A stretch of 24,510 nt of DNA, from positions 75,751 to 100,260 of the forward strand of contig BMAT01005865.1 of NCBI GenBank assembly GCA_019649035.1, written 5' to 3'. Position numbers and translations under genes: made by a program. Below, piece by piece: positions 1-10,400 of the stretch. The DNA is from Elysia marginata. Its lineage: Eukaryota > Mollusca > Gastropoda > Plakobranchidae. The notes below the pieces were generated by a model that saw only the letters and a program-made list of their open reading frames with translations, was not told the DNA's origin and made no database searches. Positions within the stretch are counted from its first letter, which is position 1; the number at the start of each line of letters is the position of its first letter.

Positions 1-2076
1 TGGTTAGGTAGAGAAAACATAAAACAAAACCCAAGACAAACATGACAAGGAGATTAACCTTTTGAGCCCGTAACACAGCTTAAGCGGTGGAAGGCCTTTA
101 TTATTAAGCACTGTACCATTGCTAAAGCTGTGGAGCTAGGTCGCAGTATAAAACGGATAATTATAGGGTTTTTTAGACCATAATTCTTACATGCAGATTT
201 AGCCTAATTCAAAACCAGTGCAGAAACATGTGTGCACCCATGTTTCGTTGAATTGAGCATTTACAATGAAACAGTCAAGCTGAACCTTTAACTGAAAGGA
301 GGACTAAATGTTCAGGTAAACAGCTTTTTTCATTTGGTTAAGTACTACTACTAGCAAGTTTTAATAATTTTGATGGTCTGTGACCAAAACAACCCAATAC
401 CGACGTTTTTAACAAAGGAGGTCAGGTAAAGGGTCATTCAATATATCAAGAGGTCAGAGTTCAAAGGGTTAAAACTCTTGTCAGAAAAGTTAAAGAATAA
501 ATACATGCAGAACATCATGTCCAGCAAAAGTAAGCTGGCGATTTTGTGAATAAACAAGAGAAACAAAAGAAACCGCATTTATAAATTAAGGGAAATAGAT
601 CTAGGCCAGGTGGACTCATAGATGGAAGCCTTGTACAAGACCCATTGGGCTACGGCTTAGAGGATAAATTGACTTGGTAAACGCTTTCCTGTTATTTTTT
701 TTGTTACTTATGATAAAGTGAACCACAGAATAACTTCACCTTGAATTTATTCCTAATACATTGTGATTTACTGATGTACAAGTCAGTGTTTTGTTATATA
801 TACATGAGTGAATGATTTTTACAAACACAACACAGCATTTCCTGATTTAGGTGTTCAAAATCAAAACAACCTCGGTTACATTAAGCTTTTGTCACAGTTT
901 GTATGCCAAAAGGGATGGTAGCTTTTTATTTTTTTTAGCTTTTGCGCTGATTGTTGTTGTGAGTGAAACATATTAGCGATATATATAAATTATGTCAATT
1001 CTATTTTTTGTCATCTTTTCATGCCATATTGTTGTGATCATTTATATTTAGTTTTGCAGTCATTTAGTGCCACTTTTAAATGAATTTTTAACCTAAAGTA
1101 CATTCTCCTAACCTTTTTTGTTATTTATAATGCCTTGAAAGTTATGTGCCGTGCCAATCATAATACAATACATGCCTATCGACTCTGGGCCTTTTTTTCT
1201 AGTTGTAAGTATTGTTGTGTGCATCACGTTTTCAATTTATAATGAATACGTGAAGGATTAATGCATTCTTGGATTTCAATATTTGTCTAAACTATCTTAC
1301 TTGCCATGATTACTTGCCTTATGTTATTACAACCAGCTTTAAAGGCTGGAGTAAAAATCTCCTTCAAAACTTTTCGCAACCAATCCCCATTGAGTCGTAA
1401 GTCAGAAATTCTCATTTTAAAAAAATTGTTTTTAAAAGTAGATTTATTCTTCTTTTCTCTACACGTATTTCAAATCAGAGAAAAAGTTTTCATATTGTTT
1501 AAATTTACCAAATTTTGGAATTTTCTTGCAATTTAAAACACTTGGTATATCACTTTATTGCATTTTTTGAAGCATCAAAATCCATGCTATGTGAATTTCG
1601 CCACATCTGACTCAATGTGACTGGTCAAGAGACAAATATTTCATTAGTGCTGTCACCAGGGAGGGATGAGCATTTTCAGGATTTATCCTGAATTCAGGAT
1701 TTTTTTTTTTTCAATTTGAATTTTAAAAATCCTGATCTGGATATAGGCCTACACTATTTGTGTGAGAAAAAAAATTTTGCTAATAAATCCCTTATGGAAA
1801 AGCAAATCTTACTGCTGTATTGAGTTAATTGGTAGTGTTTATGTGAATTGCATCAGCAGAGTTTGAAACAGTTAATGCTAGCTAAAGCACTGTTTTGTAT
1901 AATGTTACGTAATATTGCAGCCTGACCTCAGATTTTTTTTTCATAAGTAGTGCCCACCCCTGCTGTGTCATTGCAACAGAGATGAAGGAAAAGCTTCCTT
2001 TTTTTCACTCTTGATGATTTTTTAGCGGACTGGGTTAGCTTTTACATTCCACACAGCATTTTCGAATTTCATGAAT
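1..2076. other. AT-rich intergenic DNA
   Basis: No recognisable gene or exon. Short frames here are stop-bounded chance openings with no family features. A local A/T-tract region near 1660-1730 repeats 'caggattt' and 'atcctgaa' words, but no full element could be defined. Confidence 0.6.
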
Positions 2077-2176
2077 TTTAATCTTATATTTGTGAAAAAA
2101 ATATACATAGGAGAACAGGTTTTAAATTTAAGTATATGTACATTTCATGTAAAGATCACTTCAATTTTATTCATTA
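2077..2176 (+). repeat. dispersed repeat, copy 1 (paired with 5457-5556)
   Basis: About 100 bp aligns directly with 5457-5556. Near-identical blocks include ttttaaattta, atttcatgtaaag and tcacttcaattttattcatt. The pair is clearly related with a modest number of substitutions and small gaps. Family unknown; the second copy lies inside or beside a LINE fossil. Confidence 0.7.
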
Positions 2177-2361
2177 CCGATTGTCGTTTGCTCAGAATTC
2201 AAAAAGTTTGTATACATTTCTACATACATTTTAAATATTGAATATTTTTGTTCAGTTTGATCACATTTTTAATCAACGTGTAGGTATATTTACATACATG
2301 TACATCGTGATTCGATATGATCATGAAGTACAAGCTCAAGGTTTGATTCGAAAACTCTGTG

Positions 2362-2536
2362 CAGTGGAATCCACTTCAGATAAACCCTGTTTAAGATGAA
2401 CTTTTGGTTAAGATAAACTAGGTTTTTGGTCCCATTCCTTTTGTTTCCTATATAATGATACTGCTTAATATAAACTTTGGATAAAATTAACTTTTTATTT
2501 GGGCCGAGAGGGGTTTATCTTTTGAGGATTCCACTT
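2362..2536. mobile_element. 175-bp terminal-inverted-repeat element (MITE-like)
   Basis: The left end CAGTGGAATCC and following AGATAAACCC recur inverted at the right end (GGGTTTATCT ... GGATTCCACT). It is the same length as, and has ends similar to, the element at 12227-12401. No internal coding capacity and no clear target duplication here. The CAGTGGA- end style fits pogo/Tc1-type MITEs (inference). Confidence 0.6.
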
Positions 2537-2956
2537 TTCTTTTTCTCTCAACCACTGTGTCAAATACCAATTATTTGCACATTTGTTTTCAAACAAGTAT
2601 TTGAACATTATGAATGTGAAACATGCAGCAAACAATTTTCAAAATCTTGTCCTGGGTCCACAGAAATAAAGGGCTTAAAATCATCACTTGCTTTGTGGCT
2701 TTTGTTCTAATCATGCGTCCATTGTCATTTGCTATATTTTCTACTGTCTTCTTAATTTGTGTGTGTACGAGTAACTGTAAGTATTCTGTTGATCTTGGGC
2801 AATCCGCCCACATGGGAGTTTCTCAAAGAGTATGGTACAATGCATCCCACCTTCGTAAAACTGATAGAAAGAGCAAATTTCTTGCATTCTATCCAAATGA
2901 GTCTTAAGTGGCACAGCCTAGTTGTAAGATAAAGGCTTTCAGTTTCAAAGTTTAGT
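2537..2956. other. intergenic DNA without identified features
   Basis: Short overlapping frames occur on both strands between about 2590 and 2910. They lack family motifs, acceptable starts or splice context, so I do not call a gene. Confidence 0.5.
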
Positions 2957-3318
2957 GGGTGTTCAGAATAATAATGAATAATAAAAAATAAATACGTTTA
3001 CAGTCCTCTACCGCCAAAGGCAGTCTCATGACTTTACATATTTACCCCAGCAGGCCCATACACACCAGAGCAAATTCAACTCATATTTCAGAGCATTACA
3101 GTACGGCTGTTTGTTACTAGGCGCTAAAATACTAAAACTTTACAAATTTCAAGCACTGCCTTTAGCCAGTACCCATTTTACAGGTGGGCGGACTGAAAAA
3201 AGTGTGGATAAATTGCTTTTGTAAGGCAGCCACACATGCGTCGTAGTTGGGAATCGAACACGCAATTACCAGATCACAAGTACGATGCGCTAACCACTGA
3301 GCCACGCTGCTCCACAGA
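2957..3318 (-). mobile_element. tRNA-derived SINE, copy 1
   Basis: On the minus strand the element starts with an A-box-like TGGCTCAGTGG (3294-3304) and a B-box GTTCGATTCCC (3249-3259). A body segment CCACCTGTAAAATGGGTAC near 3169-3190 is shared exactly with the copy at 9504-9530, and a GGCCTGCTGGGG-type word is also shared. The tail is ATTATT-rich (near 2970-2990). The acceptor arms do not pair, so this is not a functional tRNA. The 3' boundary is approximate. Confidence 0.72.
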
Positions 3319-4427
3319 CAATTATTTAAATATTGGATATTGATGCTGAAACCATTTCTAAACAGTTTTTACAGCTGATCCAGGTTGAACTTCTATGTGT
3401 TTTATTTTAATTGGCATGGTAGCTAAGGATTAAACACCTTTGTAGCTGTCTAAGCTTTAAACGCAATCTCCCCCCACCGCCCCTTTTCTGACACTGCAAA
3501 AGTTCTAACCCTGCCAACTTCAAAGGGCTATACCTTCACACAGAAACATGAGAAAGGTTTCCCGTTTATAGCATTTAAAAGTAGAAAAAATAAGTTTCTT
3601 AGTGATACCAATATCTTACTACTTTCCAATTTCGAGTTAAGACTCGTTTTGACAAGTTGCAACATTGTTAGGAATACAAGGGAAACGAAGAACGCCATAC
3701 AAAAGACATTTAAGTAAATTTACGTAGTTACTCCCCTTCATATTACAATCCTTGCTGCAAATCCGGGGGGTCGGGAATGAAAACGTCACTAGATTTCTGT
3801 ATGTGACATCACGTATCCCTAGATTTAGCCTCTCTAGATCTAGATCAAATAAAAAAGGAGAAGTAAGTATTTGGTACGTTGATTTATCAATAATGATTGG
3901 AAAAGAAAGCTTTGTCTCAAGATCTATAGGATTCTACCTAGGTGGCCTAAAGATTTCAACAGCGAATCGTAGTATCATAGGCTCTCGTCACGGAGAGCGA
4001 CAGAGGCCAAGAAAGCCAACAGAACTACCAGTCTGCTTCATTGAATATTTTCTGAACCTTCCATTCCTGGTCTTATTTCAACCTTTGATGGGGGCCAAAC
4101 ATCGCGATGGGGATATAAAATAACCAGCCAATGACATCATGGGCGCTCTTTAGTATTTATACTAGCTTCAGGGTTTAGGGAGTTACATGCAGAAGTCTAG
4201 TGGAGTCTGGTGGCAACAGATCTACCTGTTTGAAAGGAGAAGGGTTGACATGATTGTATAGTGCTCTCTACAAGAAGCTTTTTCAAGTGAAACTTGAAAA
4301 CCAAGCGTGATGGGCCAAACTAGTATACATGTATTGCGGTCCAAAATGTTTGCTCCTCGTCTTTTTCTTTTTTTTTTTAAACATCTTTTAGACTTTACGC
4401 ACAATATCTCTATATATATTTATTATA
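3319..4427. other. intergenic DNA without identified gene
   Basis: Includes C-rich DNA at 3468-3485 and a palindromic TCTAGATCTAGATC stretch near 3832-3846. A 123-codon opening at 3752-4123 begins only with TTG and shows no recognisable domain, so I do not annotate it. Confidence 0.5.
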
Positions 4428-4524
4428 TTAGGAATGAGAGTAGAGAACAAAATTATCGTTCTTGCCTGCTAAAGAGGTAGTTTGCAAACAGGAGCGATAA
4501 TTTGCGCTCCTATTGCATTCCCAA
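4428..4524. mobile_element. foldback MITE, copy 1
   Basis: 97 bp with long inverted termini. The left arm carries AAATTATCGTTCTTGCCTGC and the right arm carries GATAATTTGCGCTC and ends GCATTCCCAA. The same arms occur at 11844-11952 and 17931-18047. No open frame. Edges are slightly degraded on the left (TTAGGAATG instead of TTGGGAATG). Confidence 0.75.
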
Positions 4525-4664
4525 TTTGATACAAAAATAGCTCGAAGAACTGAAGACCTATAGACATAAGTAAGTATCAAAGTATAGGTATTAATCACAC
4601 GTTATAGAAAAAGTTGTGGGTGGTTTCTAGATTGGAGTCTCATATGAGTCGAAACGATTTACAT

Positions 4665-5800
4665 GTACGTGTATTATCAAAGTTTCAGTCCACAAATAGG
4701 AACAGCCATAGCACGGAAACAGCACTTATTCGTGCTCTTCGTACTTTTAGCATCTAAAAAACAAGAGGTGATGCATGTCTTGTTAGATTTAAGTACTGCC
4801 TTTGAGTTTGACACTCTTGACAAAGACATCCTTATTAAAAGACTTGCTTCCAATTTCAATATTCATGTCTATGCCTTCAAATAGCTTCACTCGTATCTGA
4901 AGTATAGACCAATGTCCAAATTCACTGATATCTATAGTTATAACATATTAGTATATATTACTGAATGCTTTGGTGTTTTTCAGGGTACGGTGCTTGGCCC
5001 ACTACTTTTTTCAATGTATACAGCACCCCTCGAAAACTTTATTAGGCAAAATAAAATAGATTTCCATACGCAGCCTATGCTAATGATTGATACCCAAAAC
5101 TATTTGCCCCTAAAAATACTGAATGGTCCTTGACATGCCAAGAGCATTGCCGAAATGACACTAAAGACTGGATGACAAACAACAAACTAAAACGAAATGA
5201 AGAAAAGATAGATGTTTTGTTAATCTAATCTAGAAATAAAATCAAACAGTCTGAATGAAAGTGAAAAAGAATAACCACAAATAAAGGTGACGACATTAGG
5301 AACCTTAGTTTTCAGTTTGATGCGCATAGGAAGTCATATCAAACATGTTGGTAAAAATTGCCACTACCATCTTAGAAATATATATTGGAACAACTCGGGA
5401 ACTATAAGGATGACAAGTATTACTCAACTACTTGTACGGTATATTCTTTCACTACTCTTAATCTTTTATTTATGGAAAAGTTATATACAAAGGGAGAATC
5501 AGTTTTAAATTTAAATATACGTATATTTCATGTAAAGGTCACTTCAATTTTATTCATTTATGTATAACTAGAACCCTTTTTGATGAAAGCGCCAGATTAT
5601 TTATGCCTACATATATGTATAGACTTTAAAAGATCCAAAACTAAGCACCCCGGTCAATAAATCAAAGATGAAAATGTAATAATTCACAGCAAATACTGAA
5701 AGTGCTACACTTTCCGATTTGATTTTGAAATTGCCTGCTATAATTTTAAGTGTTTAAACGATCTATCCCCTGCTTATTTACAAAATTCTTACCATTAAAC
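4665..5800 (+). pseudogene. decayed non-LTR reverse transcriptase (CR1/L2/jockey-like LINE)
   Basis: Translating across several frames gives LINE RT blocks in the right order. NSHSTETALIRALR (about 4690-4735) comes first, then VLLDLSTAFEFDTLDKDILIKRL with the first catalytic Asp block, then FGVFQGTVLGPLLFSMYTAP (about 4970-5030). The YADD box is damaged and reads YAND in a shifted frame near 5080, followed by WMTNNKL (about 5170). HIKHVGKNCHYHLRNIY (5335-5385) and a late KCLNDLSPAYLQ (about 5745-5785) follow. Frameshifts and stops throughout show a dead copy; no endonuclease domain is attached. Clade assignment is by motif style only. Confidence 0.85.
5457..5556 (+). repeat. dispersed repeat, copy 2 (paired with 2077-2176)
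   Basis: Direct repeat of the 2077-2176 segment, embedded between the 'HLRNIY' and 'LSPAYLQ' parts of the LINE fossil. Either it is LINE sequence present twice in the window, or an unrelated repeat inserted into the LINE. Confidence 0.7.
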
Positions 5801-7194
5801 AAATCCCATAGGGTTTTAAGATTAAATGACTCCATTTTCTAAAAAAAAAGTGGTTTCTGTCACTCATAGCTCATTATGGTCCGGAATATTTCATTAGAAA
5901 AACAAATAAGAGAAGTGTTACAAAATTGAATCTTTTATAGTTTTAATCGAAATTTGGAAACTTGAGGGTTTAGTTTTATTGTAAAGAATCTCCTGTAATT
6001 TTAGAACATATCGGCATTATTAACAATACAGGTTATTGTTATCCACGCATCCTATTTTGCGTACAAAAGTCATTTTGATGTACCTCTTAAAACAGGCCTA
6101 CAGTATAACTGAGTATTTAGTGTGAGTTAGACCTATAGCAATATATTAGATTGCGTGTGTTTTAACTCATATTGTACCAAAATTTGAAGAGATAGATCAA
6201 AATGACACTTGCACTCAAGTTTGTTTACATTGATTTTGGGTTGGTTGGCTTGGTAATGAGAATGACTCGCGCTGAGACTTTTTAACATTATGTTTGATGA
6301 TTTGGCCTGTCCTGAGACGTTGAACCCGAAGTCAAGATACCGTATAGAACTAGGTAGGCCCTGTCGTCCAAATAAACGAACAAGCCGTTGTAAAGACTAG
6401 CGTTGATTTGATCTATCTCATTTGATTCTTTAGAACAGCACCGATAAAGTACTAAGTATAATTTAAAACGTATTTTCGACGAATGGCCCGGCCCTTTCAA
6501 GATCCAATGTTAAACACAGGGGCTATGAAAATTAATAATTATGCTCACAATCACATCCAGTGAATTGGTTTTTACCTCAGACCTACACCCCCACGGCGAC
6601 TTTTGCGTTTATTTTTTTATGTGATTTAACGTTGTTTATTAGTTCAGTCAAAATAAACCAAAAAACATGACAAGGAGGGTGGCGTTAACACAGCAATGCC
6701 ACGTGAGATGTGTGCCATTTTGGCTGCTCGACTTTCATTAAGGCTGTTTATGATTTATACATCTAGATCTATACAAAGATTCGTTTGGATTTTGACTGCA
6801 TAGGTTTTTAATTCCATTGTTAAAATGTAACTTTTTGGCCGTGGCAGTCGGAGATAAGGAAAGGTCACTAAAGTTTGGTGCATGTCAATCCTTTTCCTTT
6901 CACCGGTATCTCGAATAAGCGTGCAACCTACGTGCACCAAAAAAAAAAAACAACCGTTGTTACAAACATTAACTTTAGTTTGTCCTTATCATTTTCAATT
7001 TATGTATACGATAAGCGAGTTTGTTTAGTTTTGAGGGATCGGATATTCTTGCTTTGGTGTATTAGGCCTAAGTATTTTACTCCCGCAACTCACAAAATAA
7101 AAAACCCCGAGTCACAAAGGAAAACGAGCTCTTCGTAGAATGAGTTAGAAAGACGAGGGTTACGAGGCAAACAACTAAACAGTAAACACAAGTT
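5801..7194. other. upstream flank of the NEK gene
   Basis: No gene seen. The last part must contain the NEK 5'UTR and probably its promoter, but there is no clear TATA box or CpG-rich block. The in-frame TAA at 7183-7185 lies 9 nt before the ATG. An A-run at 6940-6951 and palindromic TCTAGATCT words (about 6762) are the only compositional features. Confidence 0.5.
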
Positions 7195-7459
7195 ATGGCG
7201 CCCAAGTACACAAAACTGTCTCTTGTAGGATCTGGAAGTTATGGAAATGTATGGATTGTGAATGAAAATGGTTCGCCCACCAACAAAGTTATGAAAGAAG
7301 TGAAATTGTTAAACTTGTCAGAAAAAGATGTCAACCAAGCCCTTGAGGAGGTATCAGCTTTGGCTCGTTGTAAACATGAGAACATAATTCGTTATTATGA
7401 AGCCTTTGTTGACAGGAGAGCAATAGTTTTGTCGATCATTATGGAATATGCGTCAGAAG
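7195..7459 (+). CDS. NEK exon 1 (start codon, kinase N-lobe)
   Basis: Encodes residues 1-88 plus one base of codon 89. It carries the glycine loop, lysine K34 and glutamate E52, and ends in MEYASEG, the hinge. The donor is gtaaat at 7460. Reading on past the donor meets a stop within about 12 codons. Confidence 0.9.
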
Positions 7460-10400
7460 GTAAATATCTGAATCTAAATCTAGACCTAGGTAGGTAAGGC
7501 CTTGCCATATATGTCCGTCATAAGGGCACTCTTGAACAACTGCCGTCCCGAAAGACTTTGCCTTGTCGATAAAAATAGATGTCTATTGATCTATATCAAT
7601 AGGCAATAGATCTAGACAGTGGGTTTTAGAATGAAGCTGTTAAAGTAGTCGATGTCGATCTATTTCAATTGACCTGACAAAGTCTGAAGGGACAGCAGTT
7701 GTCCAAGGGTACCTTCATAAGTCTTTACCAAGATATGCTCTTTGACAAAGAGTCAAGTCCAAATTAGTAGTATATACCGATTACCCTTTACTGATAAGGT
7801 AACATTTAACTTTGACATCAGTATTATTACAACTTATTAATATACTTTATAAAAGAGAAATAGATGGTACAGTATATACTTTGAATTAAACAAGTAAACT
7901 TGAATTATTCAGATTCAAGTTTTATGGAATCAACTGTAGCTGGTGAGTTTGTTCGACTCTCCAGGTCTCTTTGCTATTTGTCAATATAACTTTGCAACAT
8001 TCACACAGTTTGCAAGTCCAATATATACTCTGATGTAGTGAACTTAATAATACATGACTACCAAAGACTTTGTCAGCATGTGCAAAACCATATATTTTTT
8101 AAATGAAATATGTGATAATAGCATATTATAGATCTAATATTGGAAACAACAGATATTCACAATGCATTTATTTTTCTGTGAAGTTTGAGTCTACCTTTAT
8201 TCAGCCATTCTTATCTTATAATAAATGACACACCTTAATTTAAGATCATCATGATAAGTCGTAGGCCTACAAAAATGTGCTAACTAACAGAATTCTTAAT
8301 GTGCTCTTATGAAATATACACAGAAATACGCTTCAGTGGGAATGATTGCAAGATCAAATAACATGTAAACTGACGATCAGTCCGAACGAGTCAGTCGCAT
8401 GTCACTATTTTGTCATTAGAAGGGGCTGATATTTTTTTAACAATGCATTTCTTCGAGCTTCTAAGCGTTAGTAATTTATTTAAGACTTAAGAACTGGATT
8501 GAGATAGATTATAAATATTTGAAATGTCAAGAAAAGAAGAAATCTACTTTCAAAGGACATTTTCTTAATTAAAGTTATTTACATTGACTCATATGTAGTA
8601 AGATTTGCAGTGTTAGCAAGACATAAAGGGAATTGTCTCTTATCACATTTTATTTTAAATCTCTTTTCACCAGGTGATCTCGACAAGCACATCAGAGAGA
8701 GAAGAAGTTTAGGCCAGTACTTTCCTAATGATGTGCGTTTACAAGTCTTAGTCGAGAAATACAAATTTTGACTCTGTAAAATTTCAAGGCTAAAGATGTC
8801 CAACTCCAAGTTATATTACAGCATTTATTTTAAGCATACTTTTGAAGGTTTTTTTTTTAAACAAATTTTAACTTTATAAAATATGGATGCAAATTTTTCA
8901 TTTGTTTCTAACTGTTAGGATATTGATTGCAATTTTTTATTATAAAAAAGCAGTGAAAACAAAGACATGTTTTAATTACCTTTTGTCTTTTGTTTTGTAC
9001 CTTTTTTTTTGCAGGTTATCTTAAATTGGTTTACACAGTTACTCTCAGCACTCACTTACATCCACAGCAGAGGAATTTTACATAGGGGTGAGAAGTTTTC
9101 TTATTTGCGAATTTCTAGTTCTTGAAGTGTAGGAATTTTATGTCAGGAGTCTTAAGTCTTATGGTTTGGAGTTAGTTTGTTTTTTAATCCTCGAAAAAGT
9201 ATTGATGGATTGGGGGGTGGGAAGAGAAGGGTTGGTAGAGCATTGTTGGGATAAAGAAAGTATCAATGTTATCTTTATTTGACAGAAATAGTCTCACTGT
9301 CTGACGTTAAATAATAATATTACTATTAAGAGCATGATAGTGTTCCTTTTTTTTCTATGTCAGCTGGTTTCTCTTGGATGTGTCGCTTCTCAGACCCTAC
9401 TTTGGAAACCAACCTTGTATCTGGAGGTCGTGGGTTTGATTTCCGACCATGTCATGTTGCAATTGCCTTGGGAAAGCAATTTACCCTAACTTTCCCCAGT
9501 CCACCCACCTGTAAAATGGGTACCCAGCTACAGGCTTCAAATGTACTGGTCTGCTGGGGCATTTGTGGCACTGCTCTGTGGCGACCAGGTTACGCTGAGT
9601 AACGAAGACAAATTTCCTGAAAGGGATTAATATAATGTATAGAAAGAAAAAAAAAATAAAATCTTCAGCTAATTGCCTTGCCAGTATTATTCTAATTCTA
9701 AGCCACTAGCCAGTCTTCTTTATCTACCTCCTATCTCCTAGTTGGCCTTCCTCTGCCTCGAGCACCTTATGTCTTTGTTTGAAGAATATTTTCCACCATC
9801 GTTTTGTGGCATTTGATATGTCTAATGAACTTGAGCTTTTAAAAGCTATTTAATCTTCATTAATGGTGTCATTGATGTTTGGTATTTCCTTATCCACAAA
9901 ATCTTCATCGTCTTTCAGTAGCAACTCATTTAAAAAGTGTCGAAGCTTTACAGCCATAAGTAACGTTATGAAATGAAGCAGCTCTCAACGCTTTCAGTGT
10001 ACCTTTTCCTTTCCATGATGCTGCCATCTTGCCCAGCTTAGCTGTCGCCATGGCTGATCATCTTATTTAAGCTGATAATGTCCTATCTGCTGCTATCCTG
10101 CTTCCAAAGCGTTTGCCCACACTTTCTATTTCCGCCTTATGAGCTATTTTATTTGTATATGTCCGCAATTTTAGTCTTTTTTTTTTCACATTGAGAGGCA
10201 GTACCGTTTTGTCACTGACTTCCTTCACTGACCTTGCAACATACATGTATACATTCTTTTCAACACCGACAAAGTGCAACATCATTTAGTGTGTAATATT
10301 TTCGTGCTTGCTTCAATTAACTATACCAAATTGTATCTCTAAAACAACACTTTTTCTACCATCCAGACATCAAACCCCAGAATATCTTCGTTGATGAGAA

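Noticed and set aside
3240-3315. minus-strand tRNA gene
   Set aside because: A and B boxes are present, but the acceptor ends do not pair and the sequence continues into a SINE body shared with 9357-9655.
3752-4123. 123-codon open frame
   Set aside because: Starts with TTG, not ATG, has no recognised domain or splice context, and lies in repeat-rich intergenic DNA.
41-6679. shared word acatgacaaggag at about 41 and 6666 as a repeat pair
   Set aside because: Only about 13 bp match and flanks diverge at once; chance cannot be excluded.
9357-9602. 82-codon frame in NEK intron 3
   Set aside because: Lies wholly within SINE copy 2.
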